The position numbers and the translations under genes were made by a program. Positions 9,101-16,246 of a DNA stretch of 41,613 bases are shown piece after piece. Position 1 is the stretch's first letter; each line of letters begins with the position of its first letter. The notes under the pieces are model-generated. The model was given only the letters and a program-made list of their open reading frames with translations. It ran no database searches and was not told the DNA's origin. The DNA is from an uncultured Pseudomonadota bacterium (lineage in GTDB: Bacteria > Pseudomonadota > Gammaproteobacteria > Burkholderiales > Usitatibacteraceae). The stretch spans positions 1 to 41,613 of the forward strand of contig CALEJW010000219.1 in NCBI GenBank assembly GCA_937898635.1, read 5' to 3'.

Positions 9101-9242
9101 CCAGATCCTCGGCGCGCGGCTCCTGGCCGTGGGGGGCCAGGTACAGAAGCAGGGTCTCGTGGTCCACGTCCTGGCGCGGCGTTTCGAGGACCTCAGCGCC
9201 TTGCTGGGGCAACTGAGGACGGCCAGCCACGACTTCCACTGA
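6168..9242 (+). CDS. dnaE2: Error-prone DNA polymerase DnaE2
   Basis: 1024-residue C-family polymerase that performs mutagenic lesion bypass with ImuA and ImuB. Order of parts: PHP domain (AELHCVTNYSFLRGAS, about 5-220), polymerase core with the catalytic Asp pair Asp372 and Asp374 in PPDIDVDF and a third Asp521 in LLKVDVLGL, helix-hairpin-helix region (about 770-850), OB fold (GQWIRTSGIVTCRQRP), and a C-terminus ending SHDFH, close to the DnaE2 hallmark. Length and motifs are those of DnaE2, not the replicative DnaE1. The ATG is 13 nt after imuB in the same operon. Oddity: bases 8571-8640 (residues 802-824) are about 40% GC with rare codons such as AGA, ATA and TCA, in frame and without a break. 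Confidence 0.96.
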   Translation: MVPGYAELHCVTNYSFLRGASDPEELVHRAAQLGYAALAITDECSVSGVVRAHLAAREAGIRLLVGSELRLACGLRLVLLAQSLAGYESLCGLITRARRAAPKGEYRLAREDFPGSTEGLLALWLPGAAPQAGEGAWVAGRFPGRAWIAVELHKGPDDAARLASLADLGRDLGLALVAAGDVHMHRRRRKRLQDVLAAIRLRVPVAQAGRRLQPNGERYLRPVGRIAAFHPPALLAATLDVAARCAFSLDEIRYEYPRELVPEGRTPSTHLRALSLEGLARRYPQGAPAAVVATVEHELRLIAELAYEPFFLTVHDIVAFARSRGILCQGRGSAANSAVCYCLGITEVDPGRMSVLFERFISRERNEPPDIDVDFEHQRREEVIQYIYGKYGRERAALTAVVITYQPRSALRDVGKALGLSLDQVDLLAKSLSWWDDRDALRTRLREAGFDPDNRLLKQVVELTGELVGFPRHLSQHPGGFVIDNRRLSRLVPVENAAMPERTVIQWDKDDLDALGLLKVDVLGLGMLSCIRRALDLVNGYRGTGLGMAGIPAEDPAVYEMAQRADTIGVFQIESRAQMSMLPRLKPACFYDLVIEVAIVRPGPIMGGMVHPYLRRREGSEPVTYPSEAVRGVLGRTLGVSIFQEQVMQLAVVAAGFTPGEADSLRRAMAAWRRRGGIEPFREKLVKGMRERGYTQAYAEQIYQQIQGFGEYGFPESHAASFALLVYVSCWLKRHEPAAFACALLNSQPLGFYSPSQIVQDARRHGVEVRPVDVLRSEVDSTLEPGPGGEPAIRLGLGIVDGLKVESAKSVVIARKEMIFLSVDDMARRAGLEKADLSRLARADALSSLAGHRREALWSTLAIDSPTRLALPAGAEASGAGLEAPSEGQEVVSDYAAVGLTLRRHPLAILRPRLRGRRLSTAEEVAASRHGQWIRTSGIVTCRQRPATASGVLFVTLEDETGYVNLVVWRDLVERFRRQILGARLLAVGGQVQKQGLVVHVLARRFEDLSALLGQLRTASHDFH

Positions 9243-9252
9243 TACATGAGAA

Positions 9253-9271
9253 ACATGGTGCAACACCATGT
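9253..9271. repeat. Perfect 8-bp inverted repeat after dnaE2
   Basis: ACATGGTG and CACCATGT separated by CAA, 10 bp after the dnaE2 stop, at the left end of an AT-rich 200-bp spacer. As RNA it would form an 8-bp stem with a 3-nt loop, but no U-run follows, so a Rho-independent terminator is only one option; a regulator-binding site is another. The rest of 9272-9325 shows nothing further that I can name. Confidence 0.55.
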
Positions 9272-9325
9272 ATAAAAGTGATAAACGCCTTTCATCAGCC
9301 GTCGAAACCGACCCTCCAAAGTGCG

Positions 9326-9340
9326 TATAATTTGTATTAT
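9326..9340 (+). promoter_or_regulatory. Probable promoter -10 TATAAT with overlapping palindrome
   Basis: TATAAT at 9326-9331 is a consensus -10, overlapped by the inverted repeat ATAAT-TTGT-ATTAT (9327-9340). It lies about 110 bp before the cytochrome b561 start in an AT-rich stretch. No good -35 is seen 16-18 bp upstream (best TCGAAA at 9302), so activator dependence is possible. Likely drives the b561-yceI-yceI operon. Confidence 0.45.
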
Positions 9341-9442
9341 GTAAACTTATGGTCGCGATCGGAATGGAGAACAGGCTTACCCCTGGCGAACCTCCCTCGC
9401 TGATCCCCGGCCCGGGCACCCGCGAACCAAGCCCGGCGAGCA

Positions 9443-10030
9443 ATGTCCAGAAACCTCGTGGCCGATCCGACCATCCCCGCAGCGCCAGCGACCTACACGG
9501 CAGCCGCCATCGGCCTGCACTGGATCGCCGGGGCCCTGATCGTCGCGAACCTCGCCCTGGGCCTCTACATGGTCGATCTCCAGATTTCGCCGGCCAAGCT
9601 GCGCTACTACTCCTGGCACAAGTGGACGGGCGTCACGATCTTCCTCCTGTCCGCGGCCCGGCTCCTGTGGCGACTCGGCCATCCCGCGCCGGGCCTGCCG
9701 CCATCGATGCCCGACTGGCAGCGCCGCGCCGCCAAGGCCTCGCACCTTGCGCTCTACGTGCTCTTCTTCGCCGCACCCCTCTCGGGCTGGCTCTTCAGCT
9801 CCGCGGCCGGCTTCCAGACGGTCTATTTCGGCGTCCTGCCCCTGCCGGACCTCCTCGCGAAGGACAAGGCCCTCGCCGATCTCCTGCAGGTCGTGCATCG
9901 CGCGGCCAACTATTCGCTCGCCACCCTCGTGGTGCTGCACGCCGCGGCGGCCCTCAAGCACCACCTCGTCGACCGCGACGAGGTGCTCTCCCGGATGCTT
10001 CCCTTCCTCGGTACCGGAAGATCCCCATGA
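9443..10030 (+). CDS. Cytochrome b561 family membrane protein
   Basis: 195-residue four-helix di-heme b-type cytochrome of the CybB/b561 family, probably passing electrons from quinol in the inner membrane. Visible: a His in the first helix (AIGLHWIAGALIVANLALG), WHKWTGV before helix 2, a His in helix 3 (ASHLALYVLFFAAPLSGWL) and His residues in helix 4 (VVLHAAAALKHHLVDRD), matching the four heme-ligand pattern. The last four bases overlap the next gene as ATGA, and two YceI proteins follow, a common genomic pairing. The ATG at 9443 has a weak GGCGAG upstream. The natural electron acceptor is not known from sequence. Confidence 0.9.
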   Translation: MSRNLVADPTIPAAPATYTAAAIGLHWIAGALIVANLALGLYMVDLQISPAKLRYYSWHKWTGVTIFLLSAARLLWRLGHPAPGLPPSMPDWQRRAAKASHLALYVLFFAAPLSGWLFSSAAGFQTVYFGVLPLPDLLAKDKALADLLQVVHRAANYSLATLVVLHAAAALKHHLVDRDEVLSRMLPFLGTGRSP

Positions 10031-10602
10031 CCTTGCGCCTCCTTCCCGTCCTCGCGAGCGCCCTCGCCCTCACAGCCGCCCCCGCCCTGCCCGCCTTCGC
10101 CCAGGCGCCGCAGAAGCTCGTGGCCGGGAAGAGCCAGATTCGCTTCGCGTTCCGGCAGATGAACGTCCCCGTGGAGGGACGCTTCCGCGAGTTCGACGCG
10201 ACGGTGCAGTTCGATCCGGCGAAGCCCGAAGCCACCCGGGCCGCGTTCGAGGTCGATCTCGCCTCCATCGACCTGGGCAGCGCGGAAGGTGAGACGGAAG
10301 CCCGGCGAAAGCCCTGGCTTTTTGTCGAGTCCTTTCCGAAGGCGCGGTTCGTCGCGGCGTCCGTGCGGGCCACGGGGCCGGGCCGTTTCCAGGCCACCGG
10401 CCCGCTCACCATCAAGGGCGTCACCCAGGACATCACCGCCGCGTTCAGCGTCACGGACGCGGGCGGGCTGCGAACGGTCGAGGGGCAGTTCCCCCTGCGG
10501 CGGCTGCAGTTCAGGATCGGCGACGGCCCGTGGTCGGACACGGACACCGTCGCCGACGAGGTCACCGTCCGGTTTCGCTTCGCCATTGCCGTCAAACCCT
10601 GA
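10027..10602 (+). CDS. YceI-family periplasmic protein (first copy)
   Basis: 191-residue YceI protein with a Sec signal peptide (about 1-25, ending PALPAFA-QA). The mature part is the lipocalin-like barrel of the YceI family, which binds polyisoprenoid-type lipids: SQIRFAFRQMNVPVEGRFREFDATVQFDP, VDLASIDLGS, TGPLTIKGVTQDI and a C-terminal ADEVTVRFRF strand. Translation is coupled to b561 by the ATGA overlap. Only about the fold is similar to the second copy just downstream; the two are distant paralogs, not a recent duplication. Exact ligand and role are unknown. Confidence 0.9.
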   Translation: MTLRLLPVLASALALTAAPALPAFAQAPQKLVAGKSQIRFAFRQMNVPVEGRFREFDATVQFDPAKPEATRAAFEVDLASIDLGSAEGETEARRKPWLFVESFPKARFVAASVRATGPGRFQATGPLTIKGVTQDITAAFSVTDAGGLRTVEGQFPLRRLQFRIGDGPWSDTDTVADEVTVRFRFAIAVKP

Positions 10603-10615
10603 AGGAGATCCGCCC

Positions 10616-11185
10616 GTGATACGCCTGTCCCGTGCCGTCCTCGCCGTCGCCGCTTTCGCCGCCCTCCCCGCCTCCGCGCTGGAGACCTACACCCTCGACT
10701 CGAGCCACACGTTTCCCAGCTTCGAGGTGCTGCACCTCGGCTTTTCCGTCCAGCGCGGGCGCTTCAACCGGACGACGGGGAAGGTCTCGCTGGACCCGGC
10801 GGCGCGCAAGGGATCCGCGGAGATCACCATCGACGCGGCGAGCATCGATACGGGGCTCGACAAGCTCGAGGAGCACCTTCGGAGCGAGGACTTCTTCGAC
10901 GTCTCGAAGCACCCGAGCATCACCTTCCGCTCCCAGCGTTTCCATTTCGAGGGCGACCGCGTGAAGAGCGTCGAGGGCGAGCTCACGATGCGCGGCGTGA
11001 CGCGCCCGCTCACCCTGGAGGCGAGGCACTTCCATTGCGGGCCCCACCCGATGAACAAGAAGAAGGTGTGCGGCGGGGACTTCGCGGCCACCGTCAAGCG
11101 AACCGATTTCGGCATGAAGTACGCCGTGCCCGCCGTGGCCGACGAGGTGGCGCTCCGGATCCAGGTCGAGGCGTTCCGCGACTAG
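10616..11185 (+). CDS. YceI-family periplasmic protein (second copy)
   Basis: 189-residue YceI protein with a short signal peptide (about 1-19, ALPASA-LE). Mature features include YTLDSSHTFPSFEVLHLGFS, GRFNRTTGKVSLDP, IDAASIDTGLDKLEEHL, HPSITFRS and LTMRGVTRPLTL, the classic YceI pattern. Two cysteines (HCGPHPMNKKKVCGG) could form a disulfide. The start is GTG at 10616 behind a good GGAGAT, 13 nt after the first yceI. With b561 it probably forms a periplasmic lipid/quinone-related unit. The gene ends 17 bp from the convergent permease gene. Confidence 0.9.
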   Translation: MIRLSRAVLAVAAFAALPASALETYTLDSSHTFPSFEVLHLGFSVQRGRFNRTTGKVSLDPAARKGSAEITIDAASIDTGLDKLEEHLRSEDFFDVSKHPSITFRSQRFHFEGDRVKSVEGELTMRGVTRPLTLEARHFHCGPHPMNKKKVCGGDFAATVKRTDFGMKYAVPAVADEVALRIQVEAFRD

Positions 11186-11202
11186 GCGCGGCGCCCCCTT
11201 CT

Positions 11203-13038
11203 TCAGAACAGGGGGAAGAACCGCGGCACGAGCAGCGACAGCGTCGCCCACATGATGACGAGCAGCGGCAGGCCCCCGCGCACGAAGTCGGCGAAGCGGT
11301 AGCCGGCCGCGCTCATCACGAGCAGGTTCGTCTGGTAGGCCATCGGCGTCACGTAGCAGAGGTTCGCGCCGAAGAGGATCGCGAGCACGAAGGGCTCGGG
11401 CGAGGCGCCGAGGTCCGCCGCGATCCTGATCGCGATGGGCGTGCCCACGGCGGCCGCGGCGTTGTTGGACACGAAGTTCGTGATGAGCGCCATCAGCAGC
11501 ATGAGGAGCGAGGCGATCCACGCGGGCGGCATGCCGGCGACGAGGCCGAGGAACCCCGAGGCGATGTAGTCGATCCCGCCGGTGAAGGTGAGCGCCTGGC
11601 CGAGCGCGAGGCTCGCGGCGACCAGGAGCACCACCCGGGAGCTGAGCGCCGCGCCCGCCTCGCGCCAGTTCACGCAGCCGGTCGCCACCAATACGGCGAC
11701 CCCGGCCAGCGCGCCGACGGAGATCGGCACCAATTGAAGGGCCGCGGCCGCGACGACGCCGGCGATCACCGCGACGGCGATCGGGGCCTTGCGCGAGCGG
11801 GGCAGCGACACCGTCTCGTCGAGCATCAGCAGGCCCGTGTAGTCGCGCACCTCCTTCAGGCGCTCTTCCGTGCCCTGGATGAGGAGAAGGTCGCCCACCT
11901 GCAGCACGGTCTCGTCCACGTCCTTGGACTTGACCGATGCGCGCCCCGCGGGCCGGTGGAGCGCCAGCACCGCGACCCCGTACACGTCGCTGAAACGCAG
12001 CCGGCTGAGCGTCGTGCGGTTCGGAACCGAATCCTCCGTGACGACCGCCTGGACGAGGAGCTGGTCGCCGCCCTGCAGCGGGTGCTCCTGGTCCACGGGG
12101 TGCTCGAGGTCGCGCGGGTCGTAGAGCGTCGCCCCCAGGAGCTTCTCGAATTCCTTGAGGTTGGCGGGCGTGTCGGAGAGGTGGATCCGGTCGCCCGCGC
12201 GGAGCACGAGGGCCGGGTGCCGGGCGAGGAAGATGCTCTCGCCGCGCTCGATCTCGTCGATGCGGATCCGCCCTTCCGTCTTCTCGCGGATCTCCTTCAG
12301 GGAGCGGCCGTCCGCGAACCCCTCCTCGCGCAGGTGAAGGGAAGCGGCGAAGCGCCTCGGGGGCTCCTCCTGGATCGGGCTCGTGCGGCCCTTCAGGAGC
12401 CGCGGCAGCACCAGCCAGAGGTAGACGAGCCCTGCCACCCCGGCGAGCATCGCGACCGGGTAGAAATCGAACACCCCGAAGCGGCGCATGCCCAGGTCCG
12501 CCGCGATCGACACGACGAGGAGGTTGGTGGAGGTGCCGATCGAGGTCGCCATGCCGCCCACGAGCACCGCGTAGTTCATGGGCAGGAGCGTGCGTCCGGC
12601 GGCCGACTTCGTGCGCAGCGCCACCCCGAGCAGGATGGGCATCAGCATCACCACGACGGGCGTGTCGTTCACGATCCCGCTCGCGAGGAAGGCGAAGAGC
12701 AGCACCGCGAGGAGCGCCCCGCCGGGCGACCTGGCCCACAGCCGGGCGATCCCGCGCGCCACGGGGTCGAGGGCGCCCGTCGCGACGAGCCCCTTGCCGA
12801 CGATCATCAGCGCGCAGATGGCAACGAGGGCCTCGTGGCCGAAGCCCAGGAAGAGCGCCGTGGGCGAGAAACGCTCCCCGGCGCGCTCGTAGGGAAAGAG
12901 CTGGAAGCCGAGCGTGAGGGCGGCGAGGATGCCCACGCTCGTGGTCTGGATCGGCACGCGCTCGCGCAGGAAGAGCGCGAAGGCCACGACGGTCAGGCCG
13001 AGGACCGCGATGGCGTGGGCGTCGAGCGCCGCGGTCAC
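11203..13038 (-). CDS. SLC13/DASS-type permease with two RCK_C (TrkA-C) domains
   Basis: 611-residue inner-membrane anion transporter. Helices occupy about residues 7-190 and 400-610, with a central soluble insert (about 205-385) containing two TrkA_C-like regulatory domains (LKEIREKTEGRIRIDEIERGE; DVYGVAVLALHRPAG... VGDLLLIQGTEERLKEV). The transporter signatures are SGIVNDTPVVVMLMPI with GTSTNLLV, and in the second half ALITNFVSNNAAAAVGTPIA. Such proteins carry sulfate, phosphate-like or dicarboxylate ions; the substrate cannot be read here. I start at the GTG at 13038, which has GGAG about 8 nt upstream; a GTG at 13068 would add ten residues. It lies 54 bp downstream of the stress-protein gene, probably co-transcribed. 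Confidence 0.88.
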   Translation of the reverse strand: MTAALDAHAIAVLGLTVVAFALFLRERVPIQTTSVGILAALTLGFQLFPYERAGERFSPTALFLGFGHEALVAICALMIVGKGLVATGALDPVARGIARLWARSPGGALLAVLLFAFLASGIVNDTPVVVMLMPILLGVALRTKSAAGRTLLPMNYAVLVGGMATSIGTSTNLLVVSIAADLGMRRFGVFDFYPVAMLAGVAGLVYLWLVLPRLLKGRTSPIQEEPPRRFAASLHLREEGFADGRSLKEIREKTEGRIRIDEIERGESIFLARHPALVLRAGDRIHLSDTPANLKEFEKLLGATLYDPRDLEHPVDQEHPLQGGDQLLVQAVVTEDSVPNRTTLSRLRFSDVYGVAVLALHRPAGRASVKSKDVDETVLQVGDLLLIQGTEERLKEVRDYTGLLMLDETVSLPRSRKAPIAVAVIAGVVAAAALQLVPISVGALAGVAVLVATGCVNWREAGAALSSRVVLLVAASLALGQALTFTGGIDYIASGFLGLVAGMPPAWIASLLMLLMALITNFVSNNAAAAVGTPIAIRIAADLGASPEPFVLAILFGANLCYVTPMAYQTNLLVMSAAGYRFADFVRGGLPLLVIMWATLSLLVPRFFPLF

Positions 13039-13092
13039 GGACCGGTCTCCGGGTCGCGGGTCGGGCACCGGCGACGGATCGGCACGCGGCGC

Positions 13093-13938
13093 CTAGGACT
13101 TCACGGCCATGACCGGGACCTTGCTCCCGCCCACCACGCTCTCGGTGACGCTGCCCACCGTCACCCGTTCCCAGCCCGTGCGCCCGTGCGTTCCCATCAC
13201 GATGAGGTCCGCCTCGCGCGCCTGCGCCGTCTCGAGGATGAGCGCGTCCGGGTCGCCGCGAAGCACGACCTTGTCCGCCTCGATCCCGCGCTCCGAGAGG
13301 TGGGCGTGGACGCGGGCGGCCGCTTCCTCCGCGAGGGCGGCCCTTTCCTCGTTGAAGGACTCCCGGATCGTCGAGACCACCGTCACCGGCACGCGGCAGA
13401 GCTCCGCGAGCCGGGTCGCGGCCACGGCCGCCGCGTCGGAAAAGCGCGAGCCGTCGGTCGCGAGGAGGATGCGCCGGCGCCACAGGCCGGCGCCCTCCGG
13501 CACGACGAGCACGCTGCACTTGGCCTTGCCGATCGCCTTCGTGGTCGCATCGCCGATCATCCGCTTGAGGAGCCCGCGCTTGCCGCGGCGGCCCATGACG
13601 AGCACGTCCGCCTTGTGCTCCTCGGCGGCCTTGAGGAGTTCCTCCAGCGGGTCCGGCCCGCGCAGGAACACCTTCTCGGCCTGGACGGCGAGCTTCACGG
13701 CCTCGCCGTGCAGGCGCGCGAGCACGGCGCGCGTGTCCTGCTCCGCGGACTCGATCGCCTCCGGGGCGACCACCTCGGCCGCGGGATTGGTGAGCACCAC
13801 GCTCGCGATGTAGAGCGCCCCGCCGCACTTCGACGTCATGGCGAGCGCCACGTTCTCCGCGTCCGTGCAGAACTCCGAACCGTCGGTCGCGAGCATGATC
13901 CGCTCGAAGCGGCCGGTCGGCGAAAGCTGGGTGCTCAT
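13093..13938 (-). CDS. Tandem-domain universal stress protein (UspA family)
   Basis: 281-residue cytoplasmic protein with two Usp domains (about 11-145 and 150-281). Each opens with the Usp strand (IMLATDGSEF; ILLATDGSRF). The second repeat carries the ATP-binding pattern G-2x-G-9x-G-S (MGTHGRTGWERVTVGSV). In the first the final Ser/Thr is replaced by Asp (MGRRGKRGLLKRMIGDAT), so nucleotide binding may differ between halves. ATG 13938 is preferred (GGAG 8 nt upstream) over an in-frame GTG at 13950. It precedes the SLC13 permease and has its own clear promoter at 14004-14032. Confidence 0.92.
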   Translation of the reverse strand: MSTQLSPTGRFERIMLATDGSEFCTDAENVALAMTSKCGGALYIASVVLTNPAAEVVAPEAIESAEQDTRAVLARLHGEAVKLAVQAEKVFLRGPDPLEELLKAAEEHKADVLVMGRRGKRGLLKRMIGDATTKAIGKAKCSVLVVPEGAGLWRRRILLATDGSRFSDAAAVAATRLAELCRVPVTVVSTIRESFNEERAALAEEAAARVHAHLSERGIEADKVVLRGDPDALILETAQAREADLIVMGTHGRTGWERVTVGSVTESVVGGSKVPVMAVKS

Positions 13939-14003
13939 CCTTTTCTCCACCTCGGGTTCCCGAGGCGAATCGGGAGGAAACGCGCCTGGGCATTCACGAA
14001 TCG

Positions 14004-14032
14004 ACTATAGGTCCGCGTTGCCGGATGGTCAA
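14004..14032 (-). promoter_or_regulatory. Sigma70-like promoter for the universal stress gene
   Basis: Read on the minus strand: TTGACC (14032-14027), 17-bp spacer, TATAGT (14009-14004). This is the best -35/-10 pair in the window. Transcription would start near 13998, giving a leader of about 60 nt before the GGAG/ATG of the stress protein. Confidence 0.7.
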
Positions 14033-14055
14033 TCCGATCCGGCCCTGACCCCGCC

Positions 14056-14084
14056 TTGCGCCCGGGCCCGCCACGCCACAGAAT
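14056..14084 (+). promoter_or_regulatory. Promoter-like pair just before the kynureninase-like gene
   Basis: TTGCGC (14056-14061), 17-bp spacer, CAGAAT (14079-14084), then 8 nt to the ATG at 14093. No Shine-Dalgarno sequence lies between, so transcription would begin at or next to the start codon (leaderless). The same TTGCGC appears at the lexA promoter. Confidence 0.45.
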
Positions 14085-14092
14085 CGGCCGCC

Positions 14093-15253
14093 ATGCTCGC
14101 TTCCCACTTCTCCCGCTTCTTCGCCGCGAACCCGGACCTTCTGCATTTCGCCGCGCACAGCCACCACCCCTGGCCCGACGCCACGCGCGCGGCTCACGCG
14201 GCGTGCTGGGACGACGCGGCGAGGCTCGCCGACCGCAAGTGGGCGCACGTCCTCGGCACGGTGCTCCCGGCCGCACAGGCGCACGTGGCACGGCTCCTCG
14301 CGCTGCCCGAGCCCTCGCAGGTGGCCTTCGCGCCCAACACCCACGAGTTCGTCACCCGCCTCTATTCGTGCCTGGACTGGTCGAGGCCGGTGCGCGTGCT
14401 CGCGAGCGCGCACGAGTTCCACAGCTTCCGCCGCCAGACGCGGCGCCTGGCCGAGACGGGCCGCCTGCAACTCACCGAGGTCGCCGCCGAGCCCTGGGCG
14501 AGCTTCGGGCGCCGCTTCGCCGAGGCGGCGTCCTCGGGGCCCTGGGACCTCGTGTGGCTCTCGCACGTGTTCTTCGACTCCGGCTTCGTCGTGCGCGAGC
14601 TCGAGGCGATCGTCGCGGCAGCCCCGCCGGAGGCGATCGTGGCGATCGACGGCTACCACGCGTTCTGCGCGCTGCCCGTGGACCTCGCGCGCATCCACGC
14701 GCGCGCGTTCTACCTCGCGGGCGGCTACAAGTACGCGATGGCGGGCGAAGGCGCCTGCTTTCTCGCGATCCCGCCGGGCTGCGCGCTCCGGCCCGTGGAC
14801 ACGGGCTGGTACGCCTCCTTCGACTCGCTCTCGGGCCGGACGGACGAGGCGGTCCCCTATTCGCCGGACGCCTTCCGCTTCTGGGGCTCGACCTTCGACC
14901 CCTCGGGGCTCTACCGCTTCAACGCGGCGATGGACTGGCTCGCGGGTCTCGGCGTCTCGATCGCCGGCGTCCACGACCACGCGCGGCGCCTGCAGGAAGC
15001 GTTCCTCGAGGGCCTCGCGAGGCTCGCGCTTGCGCGCCTTCCCGCCGCGAGCGTGGTGCCGCCCGCAGGCATCGAGCGCGGAAACTTCCTCGCCTTCGAC
15101 ATCGACGGCGCGGAATCGGCGCAGCGCGACCTCGCGGCGAACGGCGTTTACGTCGACCGCCGCGACCGCCGCCTGCGATTCGGCTTCGGCGTCTACCACG
15201 ACGACGCCAGCGTGGCGGCGCTCCTCGCGGCGACCGGGCGGGCGCTGCGATAG
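14093..15253 (+). CDS. Kynureninase-like, class V aminotransferase-fold PLP enzyme
   Basis: 386-residue fold-type I PLP enzyme. PLP-binding features are visible: Asp186 in VAIDGYHAF, Lys213 in LAGGYKYAMAGEG (the Schiff-base lysine, in a context like kynureninase GxxKYL), THEFV and a C-terminal domain ending RLRFGFGVYHDD. The N-terminus HFAAHSHHPWPDAT resembles the substrate-site strand of kynureninases. No other tryptophan-catabolism gene is nearby, so the substrate is uncertain; cysteine desulfurase-like or other carbon-carbon lyase chemistry is also possible. No Shine-Dalgarno; see the promoter at 14056-14084. Its stop codon is part of the TAGAAT box of the next gene. Confidence 0.8.
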   Translation: MLASHFSRFFAANPDLLHFAAHSHHPWPDATRAAHAACWDDAARLADRKWAHVLGTVLPAAQAHVARLLALPEPSQVAFAPNTHEFVTRLYSCLDWSRPVRVLASAHEFHSFRRQTRRLAETGRLQLTEVAAEPWASFGRRFAEAASSGPWDLVWLSHVFFDSGFVVRELEAIVAAAPPEAIVAIDGYHAFCALPVDLARIHARAFYLAGGYKYAMAGEGACFLAIPPGCALRPVDTGWYASFDSLSGRTDEAVPYSPDAFRFWGSTFDPSGLYRFNAAMDWLAGLGVSIAGVHDHARRLQEAFLEGLARLALARLPAASVVPPAGIERGNFLAFDIDGAESAQRDLAANGVYVDRRDRRLRFGFGVYHDDASVAALLAATGRALR

Positions 15254-15256
15254 AAT
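15251..15256 (+). promoter_or_regulatory. -10-like TAGAAT for the Bug receptor gene
   Basis: TAGAAT ends 7 nt before the ATG at 15264, and its first three bases are the TAG stop of the preceding gene. There is no Shine-Dalgarno sequence. No convincing -35 is seen. If used, the transcript would be leaderless. Confidence 0.4.
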
Positions 15257-15263
15257 CGCGCCC

Positions 15264-16235
15264 ATGAATTCGCTCCGATCGCTCGCCGCCGCGGCCCTCG
15301 CGGCACTCGTTCCGCTCGCCGGCCTGGCCGCGGATCCCTTCCCCTCCCGCAGCGTGCGCTTCGTGGTCCCCTACCCCGCCGGCGGCCCGCTGGACACGGT
15401 GGCACGCCTGCTCGCGCAGAAGGTCTCGGCGAGCCTGAAGCAGCCCGTCGTCGTGGAGAACGTCGCCGGCGCCGGCGGCAACATCGGCGCGGGCGTCGTC
15501 GCGAAGTCGGCGCCCGACGGCCATACGCTGCTCATGGGCGCGGTGGCGACGCACGCGATCAACCCGAGCCTCTACCCGTCCATTCCCTACGACGCGCAAA
15601 AGGACTTCATCGCCGTCACCCAGGTGGCGATCACGCCCAACGTGCTGGTGGTGAATCCCGCGCTCAAGGCGACTTCGGTGGCCGAGTTCATCGCGCTCGC
15701 GAAGTCGCAGCCCGGAAAGCTCAACTTCGGCTCCGGGAGCACCGGCAGCGCGGGCCACCTCGCGGGCGAGCTTTTCAAGTCCCTCGCCGGCGTGGACATG
15801 GTCCACGTTCCCTACAAGGGTGCCGCGGCCGCGATGCAGGACCTCATCGGGGGCCGCGTGGACCTGATGTTCGACAACCTCGCTTCCTCGCTCGCGCAGG
15901 TGAAGGGCGGTCGCATCCGCGCGCTGGCCGTGACCACCGCCCGCCGCTCGCCGCTCGCACCGGACCTGCCGACGATCGCCGAGGCGGGGCTGCCGGGATT
16001 CGACATCAGCACCTGGTTCGGGATCTTCGTGCCCGCGGGGACTCCCCGCCCCGCCGTCGACCGCCTGCACGCGGAGTTCGCGGCGGCGCTGGCGGCCCCC
16101 GAGGTGCGCGAGCGGCTCCTCGCCATGGGCGCCGAGCCCGTCGGCAACACGCCCGCGGAGTTCGCCGCGTTCGTGAAGGCCGAGGCCGCCAAGTACGCGA
16201 AGCTCGTCAAGGCTTCCGGCGCCCGGGTCGACTGA
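15264..16235 (+). CDS. Bug/TctC-family tripartite tricarboxylate transporter receptor
   Basis: 323-residue periplasmic binding protein with a signal peptide (about 1-22, PLAGLA-AD). Family motifs: FPSRSVRFVVPYPAGGPLDTVARLLAQ, VVVENVAGAGGNIGAG, DGHTLLMG, a GSGSTGSAGHLAGELF ligand-binding stretch, VPYKGAAAAMQDLIGGRVDLMF and LPTIAEAGLPGFD. Proteins of this type bind carboxylates or other small acids and are hugely expanded in betaproteobacteria, often as orphans; here too no tctA or tctB membrane subunits are adjacent. The ligand cannot be told. It lies 10 bp after the kynureninase-like gene and 11 bp before a DUF3429 gene. Confidence 0.93.
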   Translation: MNSLRSLAAAALAALVPLAGLAADPFPSRSVRFVVPYPAGGPLDTVARLLAQKVSASLKQPVVVENVAGAGGNIGAGVVAKSAPDGHTLLMGAVATHAINPSLYPSIPYDAQKDFIAVTQVAITPNVLVVNPALKATSVAEFIALAKSQPGKLNFGSGSTGSAGHLAGELFKSLAGVDMVHVPYKGAAAAMQDLIGGRVDLMFDNLASSLAQVKGGRIRALAVTTARRSPLAPDLPTIAEAGLPGFDISTWFGIFVPAGTPRPAVDRLHAEFAAALAAPEVRERLLAMGAEPVGNTPAEFAAFVKAEAAKYAKLVKASGARVD

Positions 16236-16246
16236 ACGGCCGCGCC

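Noticed and set aside
9253..9271. Short palindrome considered as a CRISPR repeat or mobile-element end.
   Set aside because: Single copy, no spacers, no matching copy or target duplication nearby.
11035..14010. Plus-strand frame of about 991 codons opposite the SLC13 permease and stress protein.
   Set aside because: Composition is that of an antisense shadow; both opposite-strand genes carry intact family motifs.
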